Position numbers and translations under genes: made by a program
From: Leisingera thetidis
Lineage (GTDB): Bacteria > Pseudomonadota > Alphaproteobacteria > Rhodobacterales > Rhodobacteraceae
Assembly: GCF_025857195.1 (NCBI RefSeq)
Contig: NZ_CP109787.1
Coordinates: 3,599,001 to 3,663,000 of the forward strand
Length of the DNA stretch: 64,000 nt
Direction: 5' to 3'
Shown: positions 7,817-16,032 of the stretch, piece by piece
Numbering within the stretch: the stretch's first letter is position 1
Layout of the letters: every line of letters begins with the position of its first letter
Notes under the pieces: generated by a model
Database searches by the model: none
Seen by the model: only the letters and a program-made list of their open reading frames with translations
What the model was told of the DNA's origin: nothing

Positions 7817-8848
7817 ATGTCCGTTCTGGCACAGATAACATCTCTGCAATCGGGTGAATTGCAAAACAAACTCCGCCAGCTCCTGCCGGGCGTGGCGGTG
7901 TCGGCCCTTGTTGCCATCACGGCGCAGTTCCTTGCGGAGCACTACGCAACGCCCGCCATGCTGCTGGCGCTGCTGCTGGGGATTGCTGTCAGCTTTTTGG
8001 GCGAAGAGGGCAAGACCGTGCCGGGCATCGCCTTTTCCGCCCGCTCGCTGCTGCGGCTGGGGGTGGCCTTGCTGGGCGTGCGCATTTCGATGTCGCTGAT
8101 GATGGGGCTGGGCTGGGATCTGATCGCGCTGGTGGTAGGCGGGGTGATTGCCACTATCCTCTTTGGCCTCGCCATCGCGCGCTTCTTTGGCCACAAGTGG
8201 CGCTTTGCCTTTCTGACCGCAGGCTCCGTGGCGATCTGCGGCGCGTCGGCGGCGATGGCGATCAGTGCCATCCTGCCCCGCGACGAGCGCTCTGAGGAGC
8301 GGCTGATCTTTACCGTCATGGGCGTCACTGTGCTGTCGACCGTGGCGATGATCGCCTATCCGATCCTGGTGAACCTGCTGGAGCTGAATTCCATCCAGGC
8401 CGGCGTGTTCCTCGGCGGCACCATCCATGACGTGGCGCAGGTGGTCGGCGCGGGCTTCTCGATTTCCGAGCAGACCGGCGACACTGCCACCCTGGTCAAG
8501 CTGATGCGCGTGGCGATGCTCGCCCCCATCGTGCTGGCAGCCTCGCTGATGATCCGCTCCTTTGCCGAACTTCCCAGCGACGGCAAGCGCCCGCCGGTGC
8601 TGCCGGGCTTTGTCATTGCATTCCTGGTGCTGGCGGGGATCAACTCCTTTGGCCTGATCCCGGCGGCCGTTACCGAATTCCTGAGCCACGCGTCGCGCTG
8701 GCTGCTGCTTACCGCAATCGCTGCGGTGGGCATGAAAACAAATCTGAAACAGGTCCTGGCCGTAGGAGGCGCGGCCATTGCCCTTATCATCGTTGAAACT
8801 CTGTTCATTGCCGGGCTGATCCTGGCGGGGATTGAGCTCTTGACCTGA
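7817..8848 (+). CDS. YeiH/UPF0324-family putative sulfate/sulfite exporter
   Basis: A 343-residue membrane protein with about ten hydrophobic helices and the family hallmarks 'LLRLGVALLGVRIS', 'GGTIHDVAQVVGAGFS' and the C-terminal 'AAVGMKTNL' region. YeiH (PSE, putative sulfate exporter) proteins often sit beside sulfur-oxidation genes. The ATG at 7817 has AGGAAAG 9 nt upstream; in-frame codons further upstream overlap pta and are not favoured. It lies between pta and soeA, which start 80 nt upstream-to-gap and 25 nt downstream respectively. The module therefore carries two unrelated candidate exporters, perhaps one for sulfite and one for sulfate. That division of labour is inference. Confidence 0.85.
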   Translation: MSVLAQITSLQSGELQNKLRQLLPGVAVSALVAITAQFLAEHYATPAMLLALLLGIAVSFLGEEGKTVPGIAFSARSLLRLGVALLGVRISMSLMMGLGWDLIALVVGGVIATILFGLAIARFFGHKWRFAFLTAGSVAICGASAAMAISAILPRDERSEERLIFTVMGVTVLSTVAMIAYPILVNLLELNSIQAGVFLGGTIHDVAQVVGAGFSISEQTGDTATLVKLMRVAMLAPIVLAASLMIRSFAELPSDGKRPPVLPGFVIAFLVLAGINSFGLIPAAVTEFLSHASRWLLLTAIAAVGMKTNLKQVLAVGGAAIALIIVETLFIAGLILAGIELLT

Positions 8849-8873
8849 CCGGGGAGACCAGAAGGGAGGCCAG

Positions 8874-11696
8874 ATGACATTCCAGCAACCCCAGGTGGAT
8901 ACCTCACCTGTTGTATCCGACGAGGTGCGGAAAACCACCTGCTACATGTGCGCCTGCCGCTGCGGCATCAACGTGCACATGAAGGAAGGCAAGGTTGCCT
9001 ATATCGAGGGCAACCGCGACCACCCGGTGAACAAGGGTGTCCTGTGCGCCAAGGGGTCGGCGGGGATCATGCAGGTCAACGCACCGTCGCGGCTGCGCGC
9101 GCCGCTCAAACGGGTGGGGCCGCGCGGGTCCGGCGAATTCAAGGAGATATCCTGGGATGAGGCAATCAGCACCGCCGTCGGCTGGCTGAACGAGCTGCAC
9201 GAAACCGCGCCGCAGAAACTGGCCTTCTTCACCGGGCGCGACCAGAGCCAAAGCTTCACCAGCTTCTGGGCACAGAATTTCGGCACCCCGAATTATGCCG
9301 CGCACGGCGGCTTCTGCTCGGTCAACATGGCGACCGCCGGCATCTACACCATGGGCGGCGCGTTCTGGGAATTCGGCCAGCCCGACTGGGAACACACCAA
9401 ACTGTTCATGCTGTTCGGTGTGGCCGAAGACCATGACTCCAACCCGATCAAGATGGGTATCGGCAAGATCAAGAAGCGCGGCGCGCGGGTGATCGGCGTG
9501 AACCCGATCCGCTCCGGCTATAACGCGGTGGCGGATGACTGGGTCGGCATTACGCCGGGCACCGACGGGCTGTTCATCCTGTCGCTGATCCACGTGCTGA
9601 TGAAGGCGGGCAGGATCGACCTCGACTACCTCAGCCGCTACACTAACGCACCGGTGCTGATCAACGCCTCCGACGGGCCGGACAAGGGCCTGTTCCTGCG
9701 CGACGGTGACGGCAAGATGCTGGTGATCGACCGCGGCACCGGCAAGCTCACCCCCTTTGACCAGCCCGGCGTGCGCCCGGACCTGACCGCGGTTCACAAG
9801 GCGAACGGCGTCATCCACCGCCCGGTTTTCCACCTGATGGCGGAGCGCTATCTGTCCCCGGAATACGCGCCCGAGGCCATTGCGGACAAATGCGGCATCC
9901 CGGCCAAGCGGATCCGCGCCATTGCCGGCGAACTGGCCCGCGTTGCCTTTGACGAGGCGTTTGAGCTGGACGCCGAATGGACCGACTTCCGCGGTGAGAA
10001 GCACAGCAAGATGACCGGACGGCCGGTGTCGATGCACGCGATGCGCGGGGTATCGGCGCACGCCAACGGCTTCCAGACCTGCCGCGCGCTGCATGTGCTC
10101 CAGATCCTGCTGGGCACCGTCGAGGTGCCCGGCGGCTTCCGCTTCAAGCCGCCCTACCCCAAACCGGTCGAGGCGCACCCCACGCCGCACGGCGACCGCC
10201 GTCCGGGCCGTCCGCTGGAAGGTCCGCACCTGGGTTTCCCGCGCGGCCCCGAGGATCTGCTGCTGGACGCACACGGCAAGGCCCAGCGCATCGACAAGGC
10301 GTTCACCTGGGAAAACCCGATGTCGGCGCACGGGCTGATGCATATGGTGATCTCCAACGCCCATGCGGGCGACCCCTACAAGATCGACACGCTGTTCATG
10401 TACATGGCCAACATGTCGTGGAACTCTTCGATGAACACCAAGGGCGTCATGGAGATGCTGAGCGCCCGCAACGACGACGGCGGCTATATGATCCCGCACA
10501 TTATTTACTCCGATGCCTACTCGTCCGAGATGGTGGCCTATGCGGATCTGATCCTGCCCGATACCACCTATCTGGAGCGGCACGATTGCATTTCGCTGCT
10601 GGACCGCCCCATCTGCGAGGCGGATGCGGCGGCCGATGCGATCCGCTGGCCGGTGATCGAGCCCGACCGCGACGTGCGCGGTTTCCAGTCCGTGCTGATT
10701 GAGCTGGCCAACCGGATGAGCCTGCCGGGCTTCACTAATGCCGATGGCAGCCCCAAGTGGAGGGATTACGCCGACTACATCGTCAACCACGAGCGCAAAC
10801 CAGGCATCGGCCCACTGGCGGGCTTCCGCGGTAAGAACGGCGACAAGGAAGGCCGCGGCGAAGTGAACCCGGATCAGCTGAACCGCTACATCGAAAACGG
10901 CGGTTTTTACGTGGCGCACATCCCGGAAGGCGCGGATTACTACAAGCCCTGGAATGCCTCCTATCAGGACTGGGCGGTGGGCATGGGGATCTATGACAGT
11001 CCGCAGCCCTATCTGTTCCAGCTGTATGTGGAGCCGATGCGCAAGTTCCAGCTCGCCGCCGAAGGCCATGGCGAGCGCCAGCCGCCGGACCATCTGCGCC
11101 GGCGGGTGAAAGACGTGATGGACCCGCTGCCGATCTGGTACGAGACCGACCAGCAAGGGAACGAGGGCTTCACCGTCAATGCGCTGACCCAGCGGCCGAT
11201 GGCGATGTACCACTCCTGGGGCACCCAGAACGCCTGGCTGCGCCAGCTGCACGGCCGCAACCCGCTCTATGTCCCGACCAAGCTGATGCGCGCGCACGGG
11301 CTGCAGGACGGCGACTGGGCCAAGGTCTCCTCGCCGCATGGCGAGATCACCGTGCCGGTGATGGAGATGGCGGCTCTCAACGACAACACCGTCTGGACCT
11401 GGAACGCCATCGGCAAGCGCAAAGGCGCCTGGGCGCTGGAGGAAGACGCGCCCGAGGCCACCAAAGGCTTCCTGCTCAACCACCTGATCCATGAGCTGCT
11501 GCCGCCCAAGGGCGACGGCATGCGGTGGGCCAACTCGGACCCGATCACTGGCCAGGCGGCCTGGTTCGATCTGAAAGTCAAAATTGAAAAGGCTGCCGCG
11601 CCTGAGGACCTCAAGGAAAGCCAGCCGGTCTTCCCGGCGCAGGAGTCCCCCGTAGGCACCGGCCCGAAGGAACTGAAATGGAAAGTCGGCAAATGA
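8874..11696 (+). CDS. soeA: Sulfite dehydrogenase (quinone) SoeA, molybdopterin subunit
   Basis: A 940-residue member of the molybdopterin oxidoreductase (DMSO reductase) family. The N-terminal [4Fe-4S] site is visible as C23-x2-C26-x3-C30-x27-C58, followed by the MGD-binding domains; a molybdopterin dinucleotide-binding barrel covers about residues 760-900. No twin-arginine signal is present, which fits the known cytoplasmic-facing SoeABC that oxidises sulfite to sulfate and reduces quinone. A good ribosome-binding site (GGGAGG) precedes the ATG. It is followed by the iron-sulfur and membrane subunits, with a double-hairpin element in between. Placement behind xsc and pta indicates the task of removing taurine-derived sulfite. 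Other DMSO-reductase-type substrates are possible from sequence alone, but the context strongly favours sulfite. Confidence 0.9.
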   Translation: MTFQQPQVDTSPVVSDEVRKTTCYMCACRCGINVHMKEGKVAYIEGNRDHPVNKGVLCAKGSAGIMQVNAPSRLRAPLKRVGPRGSGEFKEISWDEAISTAVGWLNELHETAPQKLAFFTGRDQSQSFTSFWAQNFGTPNYAAHGGFCSVNMATAGIYTMGGAFWEFGQPDWEHTKLFMLFGVAEDHDSNPIKMGIGKIKKRGARVIGVNPIRSGYNAVADDWVGITPGTDGLFILSLIHVLMKAGRIDLDYLSRYTNAPVLINASDGPDKGLFLRDGDGKMLVIDRGTGKLTPFDQPGVRPDLTAVHKANGVIHRPVFHLMAERYLSPEYAPEAIADKCGIPAKRIRAIAGELARVAFDEAFELDAEWTDFRGEKHSKMTGRPVSMHAMRGVSAHANGFQTCRALHVLQILLGTVEVPGGFRFKPPYPKPVEAHPTPHGDRRPGRPLEGPHLGFPRGPEDLLLDAHGKAQRIDKAFTWENPMSAHGLMHMVISNAHAGDPYKIDTLFMYMANMSWNSSMNTKGVMEMLSARNDDGGYMIPHIIYSDAYSSEMVAYADLILPDTTYLERHDCISLLDRPICEADAAADAIRWPVIEPDRDVRGFQSVLIELANRMSLPGFTNADGSPKWRDYADYIVNHERKPGIGPLAGFRGKNGDKEGRGEVNPDQLNRYIENGGFYVAHIPEGADYYKPWNASYQDWAVGMGIYDSPQPYLFQLYVEPMRKFQLAAEGHGERQPPDHLRRRVKDVMDPLPIWYETDQQGNEGFTVNALTQRPMAMYHSWGTQNAWLRQLHGRNPLYVPTKLMRAHGLQDGDWAKVSSPHGEITVPVMEMAALNDNTVWTWNAIGKRKGAWALEEDAPEATKGFLLNHLIHELLPPKGDGMRWANSDPITGQAAWFDLKVKIEKAAAPEDLKESQPVFPAQESPVGTGPKELKWKVGK

Positions 11697-11700
11697 CGGT

Positions 11701-11749
11701 GCAAAATTTTTCTGAAAAATTTTGCCAAGACTTTTCCGAAAAGTCTTGG
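11701..11749. repeat. Intergenic repeat family A, copy 1: perfect double hairpin between soeA and soeB
   Basis: Two perfect 11-bp hairpins are fused back to back. Stem 1 is GCAAAATTTTT (11701-11711) with AAAAATTTTGC (11715-11725) around loop CTG. Stem 2 is CCAAGACTTTT (11725-11735) with AAAAGTCTTGG (11739-11749) around CCG. They share base 11725. The same architecture recurs at 57122-57171 with compensatory base changes. In the soe operon it may reduce read-through or protect mRNA ends, setting subunit ratios; this is inference. Confidence 0.8.
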
Positions 11750-11778
11750 TCCGCCAACCAGAAACGGAGACGCCAGGC

Positions 11779-12555
11779 ATGACCCAGCTGCCCAATTCCA
11801 CAGAGCGCAAGATGGGCCTGGTCATCGACCTGGACACCTGCGTCGGCTGCCATGCCTGCGTGATCTCCTGCAAAGGCTGGAACACGGAAAACTACGGCGC
11901 CCCCCTGTCGGACCAGAACCCCTATGGCAGTGACCCGTCGGGCACCTTCCTGAACCGGGTGCACTCCTACGAGGTGCAGCCCGCTGAGGGCCACGCCCAG
12001 CTGATCCACTTCCCCAAATCCTGCCTGCACTGCAAGGACGCGCCCTGCGTCACCGTCTGCCCGACCGGCGCCAGCTACAAACGCGCCGAGGACGGCATCG
12101 TGCTGGTCAACGAGGACCACTGCATCGGCTGCGGCCTCTGTGCCTGGTCCTGCCCCTATGGCGCGCGGGAACTGGACCTGGCCGAGGGCGTGATGAAGAA
12201 ATGCACCCTCTGCGTTGACCGGATCTATAACGAAAACCTGCCGGAAGTGGACCGCATTCCCTCCTGCGTGCGGACCTGCCCCGCAGGTGCGCGCCACTTC
12301 GGCGATCTGGGCGACCCGGACAGCGATGTCTCCAAACTGGTGGCGGAACGCGGCGGCATGGATCTGATGCCGGAGATGGGCACCAAACCGGTGAACAAAT
12401 ACCTGCCGCCCCGTCCCAAGGACCAGATCGAGGAGCAGATCGACATCCTCGCCCCGCTGCTGGCCCCGGTTGCCGAAGAACCGCAAGGCTTCCTCGGCTG
12501 GCTGGACAAGGCGCTCGATAAAATCCCAGGCACGTCTTCAGGGGGCGCGAACTGA
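11779..12555 (+). CDS. soeB: Sulfite dehydrogenase SoeB, iron-sulfur subunit
   Basis: A 258-residue ferredoxin-type electron-transfer subunit like DmsB. Cysteine groups begin with C21-x2-C24-x2-C27-x3-C31 ('CVGCHACVISC') and continue with further CxxC...CP clusters, for example 'CLHCKDAPCVTVCP' and 'CIGCGLCAWSCP', consistent with four [4Fe-4S] centres. It would carry electrons from SoeA to the membrane subunit. The ATG at 11779 is chosen for its GGAGA ribosome-binding site 9 nt upstream; an earlier in-frame codon lies inside the hairpin element. Its stop overlaps the soeC start by one base (TGATG), so SoeB and SoeC are translationally coupled. Confidence 0.92.
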   Translation: MTQLPNSTERKMGLVIDLDTCVGCHACVISCKGWNTENYGAPLSDQNPYGSDPSGTFLNRVHSYEVQPAEGHAQLIHFPKSCLHCKDAPCVTVCPTGASYKRAEDGIVLVNEDHCIGCGLCAWSCPYGARELDLAEGVMKKCTLCVDRIYNENLPEVDRIPSCVRTCPAGARHFGDLGDPDSDVSKLVAERGGMDLMPEMGTKPVNKYLPPRPKDQIEEQIDILAPLLAPVAEEPQGFLGWLDKALDKIPGTSSGGAN

Positions 12556-13442
12556 TGCATCCCGCACCATCCGTCATCATCTTCACCACCCTGTCGGGCC
12601 TGGGCTTTGGCCTGCTGTTCTTCCTTGGCCTTGGCCAGCCTGCGGTGACCGGCACGGTGGCTTTCGTGTTCTACGCCATCGCCTTTGGCCTGGCGTGCGG
12701 CGGCCTCTTGGCTTCCACCTTCCACCTCGGCCGGCCGGAACGCGCCTGGCGTGCTTTCACCCAATGGAAAACCAGCTGGCTGTCGCGAGAGGGCGTCTGT
12801 GCCGTTGGCGCCTTGTCCGTCATGGGCCTCTACGCGCTCGGCGCAGTCTTTCTGGACAGCCACTGGACACTCCTGGGCTGGACCGGCGCTGCATTCAGCC
12901 TCGCCACCGTCTTCACCACATCGATGATCTATACCCAGCTCAAGACCATCCCGCGCTGGAACATCGAGCTGACCCCGGCGGTTTTCCTCTCCTTCAGCCT
13001 GGCAGGCGGCGCGCTGCTGGCGGGGGCCGAGGCCGCCGCCCCCTGGCTCCTGGCCATCGCAGGCGCAGTGCAACTGGCCTACTGGGTCAAGGGCGACAAG
13101 GCACTGGAAACCTCCGGCACCAACCTGGGCACCGCAACCGGCCTGGGCGAGCGCGGTGCGGTCCGGGCTTTTGAGCCGCCGCACACCGGCTCCAACTACC
13201 TCTTGCGCGAGTTTGTGCATGTGGTGGGCCGCAAGCACGCGCAGAAGCTGCGGATGATTGCCTTCATCCTCGGGTTTGCCCTGCCGCTGTTCTTGATCCT
13301 GACACCGGTCCAGGGGGTTCTGATCAAGCACCTGTTTGCCGCCCTGGCGGTGCTTTCGCACCTCGCAGGCGTGGCCGCCTCACGCTGGCTGTTCTTTGCC
13401 CAGGCCGAACATGTGGTCGGCCTCTACTACGGCAAACGCTGA
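12555..13442 (+). CDS. soeC: Sulfite dehydrogenase SoeC, DmsC-type membrane anchor
   Basis: A 295-residue protein with about eight transmembrane helices, matching the DmsC family of quinone-reducing membrane anchors. The conserved 'STFHLGRPERAWRAF' segment lies after helix 2. It would anchor SoeAB to the inner face of the cytoplasmic membrane and pass electrons to the quinone pool. Translation starts one base inside the soeB stop. It is the last gene of the sulfonate module, as an intrinsic terminator follows 8 nt after its stop. Confidence 0.92.
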   Translation: MHPAPSVIIFTTLSGLGFGLLFFLGLGQPAVTGTVAFVFYAIAFGLACGGLLASTFHLGRPERAWRAFTQWKTSWLSREGVCAVGALSVMGLYALGAVFLDSHWTLLGWTGAAFSLATVFTTSMIYTQLKTIPRWNIELTPAVFLSFSLAGGALLAGAEAAAPWLLAIAGAVQLAYWVKGDKALETSGTNLGTATGLGERGAVRAFEPPHTGSNYLLREFVHVVGRKHAQKLRMIAFILGFALPLFLILTPVQGVLIKHLFAALAVLSHLAGVAASRWLFFAQAEHVVGLYYGKR

Positions 13443-13449
13443 CATTTCC

Positions 13450-13482
13450 CGGGGCGCCCGAACAGGCGTCCCGATTTTTTTT
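13450..13482 (+). terminator. Intrinsic terminator after soeC
   Basis: CGGGGCGCC (13450-13458) pairs with GGCGTCCCG (13465-13473), with one G-U pair and a 6-nt loop, followed by a run of eight T (13475-13482). It closes the tauR-soeC region and separates it from the ECF41 promoter that begins about 20 nt further on. Confidence 0.85.
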
Positions 13483-13501
13483 GAGCATTTTGCGCCAGCC
13501 A

Positions 13502-13528
13502 TGTCACAAACTGCCCGGCTGTCTCGTC
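13502..13528 (+). promoter_or_regulatory. ECF41-type promoter
   Basis: TGTCACA (13502-13508), a 16-nt spacer and CGTC (13525-13528) reproduce exactly the -35/-10 consensus reported for ECF41 sigma factors (TGTCACA-N16-CGTC). It lies 31 nt before the start of the AhpD-like gene that is co-transcribed with an ECF41 sigma factor, indicating autoregulation. Confidence 0.85.
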
Positions 13529-13558
13529 CTGTTCCTGAAGCCATCAGAAAGGAACAGA

Positions 13559-14023
13559 ATGATGACCCAACGCCTTGACCATTTCAGCGCCGCCCCAGAG
13601 CTGTTTCAACCGATGCTGGAGCAGGAAAAGCTGCTCAAGGAGAGCGGCCTGGAGCACAGCCTGGTGGAACTGGTGAAACTGCGGGCCTCGCAGATCAACG
13701 GCTGCGCCTTCTGCATCCACATGCACAGCCACGACATGCGCGCCCATGGCGAAAGCGAGGACCGGATGCAGCTTTTGAATGCCTGGCGCGAGTCCTCGCT
13801 CTATTCGGACCGGGAACGCGCGGCGCTGGCCTGGACCGAAGCCCTGACCCGGGTGGAGAGCACCGGCGCACCGGATGCGGATTACGAGGGTGTCGCGCGG
13901 CATTTCACCCCGCGTGAGCAGGTGGCGCTGTCGCTTCTGGTCGCGGCAATCAATGCCTGGAACCGGATTGCAATCGGCTTCCGCACCCCGCATCCTGCCG
14001 CGCAGGAGGCCAACGCCGCGTGA
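13559..14023 (+). CDS. AhpD/carboxymuconolactone decarboxylase-family protein (ECF41 partner)
   Basis: A 154-residue AhpD-like protein. The redox motif C49-x2-C52 with nearby histidines ('GCAFCIHMHSHD') matches the alkylhydroperoxidase AhpD core, suggesting thiol-dependent peroxidase or related activity, although substrates of this subgroup are unknown. The ATG at 13559 has a good AAAGGAA site. It overlaps the sigma-factor gene by GTGA, and carboxymuconolactone decarboxylase-like genes are the usual partners (the C of 'COE') of ECF41 sigma factors. Its promoter matches the ECF41 consensus, so it is probably the chief target of that sigma factor. Confidence 0.88.
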   Translation: MMTQRLDHFSAAPELFQPMLEQEKLLKESGLEHSLVELVKLRASQINGCAFCIHMHSHDMRAHGESEDRMQLLNAWRESSLYSDRERAALAWTEALTRVESTGAPDADYEGVARHFTPREQVALSLLVAAINAWNRIAIGFRTPHPAAQEANAA

Positions 14024-14901
14024 CTGCAGAACGCCAAAACGACGGAACCGATGCGTTCCTGTCCGCGCGGCCGCGATTGTTTGCGGCCGCCTACCGGATG
14101 CTGGGCACGGTGAGCGACGCCGAGGACATCCTGCAGGACGCTTTCCTGCGCTGGCAGGCGGCACCGCAGGCGGAGGTGCTGGATCCCGCCGGCTACCTGA
14201 TGCGGATCACCACCCGGCTGTGCCTGGATCAGCTGAAATCAGCCCGCGCACGACGCGAGACCTATCCCGGCGAATGGCTGCCTGAGCCGCTGCTGACCGA
14301 AGATCCCGCCGAACGGCTGGACCACGATGTCTCGGTTGCCCTTTTGCTGGCGCTGGAAAATCTGTCGCCGCTGGAGCGCGCCGCCTTCCTGCTGCATGAC
14401 ATCTTTGACAGTGGTTATGAGGATATCTCTGCCGCGCTGGACCGGTCCCCTGACGCCTGCCGCCAGCTGGCCGCACGGGCCCGCCGCAAGGTGCAGCGGC
14501 TGCGGCCCGGGGCGCCCGCCAACCCGGACCAGGGGAAGGACTTGGCCGAGGCGTTCTTCCGCGCGTCCAAAACCGGCGATACCGCAGCACTGACCCGGCT
14601 GCTGGCGCAGGATGTGCAATTGATTTCCGATGGCGGCGGCAAGGCAATCGCCACGCTCAACCCGATTTACGGGCTGGACCGCGTGCTGCGGCTGTGCGAG
14701 GGGCTGGCCCGCAAAGCAGGCCGCAATCTGCCGGACCGCTGGCGGCTGTGCCAGCTGAACGGTTTGCCTGCCATTCTCAGCCGCGAACCGGACGGCATAC
14801 TCCAGGCAATGGCGCTGGAACTCCGGGATGGGCGGATTGCCCGCATTTATGTGACCCGCAACCCGGACAAGACACGGCATCTGGCGGACGCGTTGAATTA
14901 G
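14020..14901 (+). CDS. ECF41-family (SigJ-type) RNA polymerase sigma factor
   Basis: A 293-residue ECF sigma factor with region 2 (about 10-80), region 4 (about 105-165) and a C-terminal SnoaL-like domain (about 170-293). Three signatures of ECF41 are present: WLPEPL in the linker (86-91), DGGGK (204-208) and NPDKTRHL (281-288). In this group the fused C-terminal domain replaces an anti-sigma factor and controls activity. Translation starts at GTG 14020, overlapping the preceding gene by four bases. The upstream promoter fits the group consensus. The inducing signal is unknown. Confidence 0.9.
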   Translation: MTAERQNDGTDAFLSARPRLFAAAYRMLGTVSDAEDILQDAFLRWQAAPQAEVLDPAGYLMRITTRLCLDQLKSARARRETYPGEWLPEPLLTEDPAERLDHDVSVALLLALENLSPLERAAFLLHDIFDSGYEDISAALDRSPDACRQLAARARRKVQRLRPGAPANPDQGKDLAEAFFRASKTGDTAALTRLLAQDVQLISDGGGKAIATLNPIYGLDRVLRLCEGLARKAGRNLPDRWRLCQLNGLPAILSREPDGILQAMALELRDGRIARIYVTRNPDKTRHLADALN

Positions 14902-14921
14902 GCCGGAGGGGCCAGCCCCTC

Positions 14922-14969
14922 TTGCCCCTCAAGGGGCAATTCACCCCGGAGTATTTTTGACCAGAAAGA
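14922..14969. repeat. Intergenic repeat family C, copy 1
   Basis: A perfect hairpin (TTGCCCCT 14922-14929, AGGGGCAA 14932-14939) is followed by CCCCGGAGTATTTTTGACC and AGAAAGA (to 14969). The same order, a GC palindrome then CCCCGGGATATTTTCAGCC and AGATGAAG, occurs at 40473-40519. It sits between the convergent sigma-factor and dapA genes. Confidence 0.6.
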
Positions 14970-14972
14970 CTC

Positions 14973-15003
14973 AAAAAGGGCGGCGCTCCAGTGGAGGCCG
15001 CCC
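14973..15003 (-). terminator. Intrinsic terminator of dapA
   Basis: Read leftward, GGGCGGC (complement of 14997-15003) pairs with GCCGCCC (complement of 14978-14984), with an inner CC/GG pairing, followed by five T (complement of 14973-14977). It lies 27 nt past the dapA stop. Confidence 0.75.
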
Positions 15004-15029
15004 AAGTTGTTTCCATCCTGCTGCGCGGA

Positions 15030-15902
15030 TTACAGCAGGCCTGCGTGGACCATGGCAGCATCGATCGCGGCCTTGGTGCTGTCTTCCAGCGTGGTCAGCG
15101 GCGAGCGGACCTCTTCGCTGCACATGCCGAGTTTCGACAGACCGTATTTGGCACCGGCCAGGCCGGGTTCGATGAAGATCGCCTCGTGCAGCGGCATCAG
15201 CTTGTCCTGATACTCCAGCGCCGATGCATAGTCGCCCGCCAGGGTGGCGGCCTGGAATTCGGCGCAGAGCCTCGGTGCCACGTTGGCCGTGACCGAAATG
15301 CACCCCACACCGCCATGGGCGTTGAAACCCAGCGCGGTGGCGTCCTCGCCGGACAGCTGCACGAAATCCGCGCCGCAGGAGGCACGCTGCTGGCTGACCC
15401 GGGCGAGGTCGCCGGTGGCGTCCTTCACCCCGATGATGCGCGGCAGCTTGGCCAGCTCCCCCATGGTCGCCGGCGTCATGTCGACCACCGAACGGCCCGG
15501 AATGTTGTAGATGATGACCGGCAGATCGGCGCAGTCATGGGCTGCGGTGAAATGCTGCAGCATCCCGCGCTGGGTCGGCTTGTTGTAGTAGGGGGTGACA
15601 ACCAGCGCCGCATCGGCACCGACCTTCTTGGCGAACTCGACGAATCGAATCATCTCGACGGTGTTGTTGGAACCCGCACCGGCAATCACCGGCACCCGGC
15701 CGGCTGCCGCCTTGACCGTTTCCGCGATGACCCGCTCGTGTTCCTCATGGGTCAGGGTCGGGCTTTCGCCGGTGGTGCCGACGGGCACAAGACCCGTGGA
15801 CCCTTCAGCAATCTGCCATTCCACCAAACGTTTGAGCGCATCCAGATCCAGCTCGCCGTTCGAAAACGGGGTGACGAGTGCTGGCATAGAGCCTTTGAAC
15901 AT
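15030..15902 (-). CDS. dapA: 4-hydroxy-tetrahydrodipicolinate synthase DapA
   Basis: A 290-residue TIM-barrel enzyme of the DapA/NAL family that condenses pyruvate and aspartate semialdehyde in lysine and diaminopimelate synthesis. Seen are the 'GTTGESPTL' substrate-binding loop, the active-site tyrosine in 'IIYNIPGR' and the Schiff-base lysine in '[10 protein letters not shown]'. The ATG at 15902 is preferred because GGGAG lies 7 nt upstream; an in-frame GTG two codons earlier is the alternative. It is divergent from the lytic transglycosylase gene and ends at a clear terminator. Confidence 0.95.
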   Translation of the reverse strand: MFKGSMPALVTPFSNGELDLDALKRLVEWQIAEGSTGLVPVGTTGESPTLTHEEHERVIAETVKAAAGRVPVIAGAGSNNTVEMIRFVEFAKKVGADAALVVTPYYNKPTQRGMLQHFTAAHDCADLPVIIYNIPGRSVVDMTPATMGELAKLPRIIGVKDATGDLARVSQQRASCGADFVQLSGEDATALGFNAHGGVGCISVTANVAPRLCAEFQAATLAGDYASALEYQDKLMPLHEAIFIEPGLAGAKYGLSKLGMCSEEVRSPLTTLEDSTKAAIDAAMVHAGLL

Positions 15903-16032
15903 GGGCACGCTCCCTTCGCTGCAGGTGCAGGCGGCAATCCGCCGCCGTCAAGATACGGAATGCCAGTGATTTAAGTTGATACCGGCACGCCAATGAGTAA
16001 CGTTCAAGCCTCTATCCCCGGACCGCTGGAAA

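Noticed and set aside
8904..11885. A 993-codon open frame antisense to soeA and soeB
   Set aside because: It has no family resemblance, is rich in Arg/His/Gly as expected of a GC-rich shadow frame, and lies opposite a clearly recognised molybdoenzyme gene.
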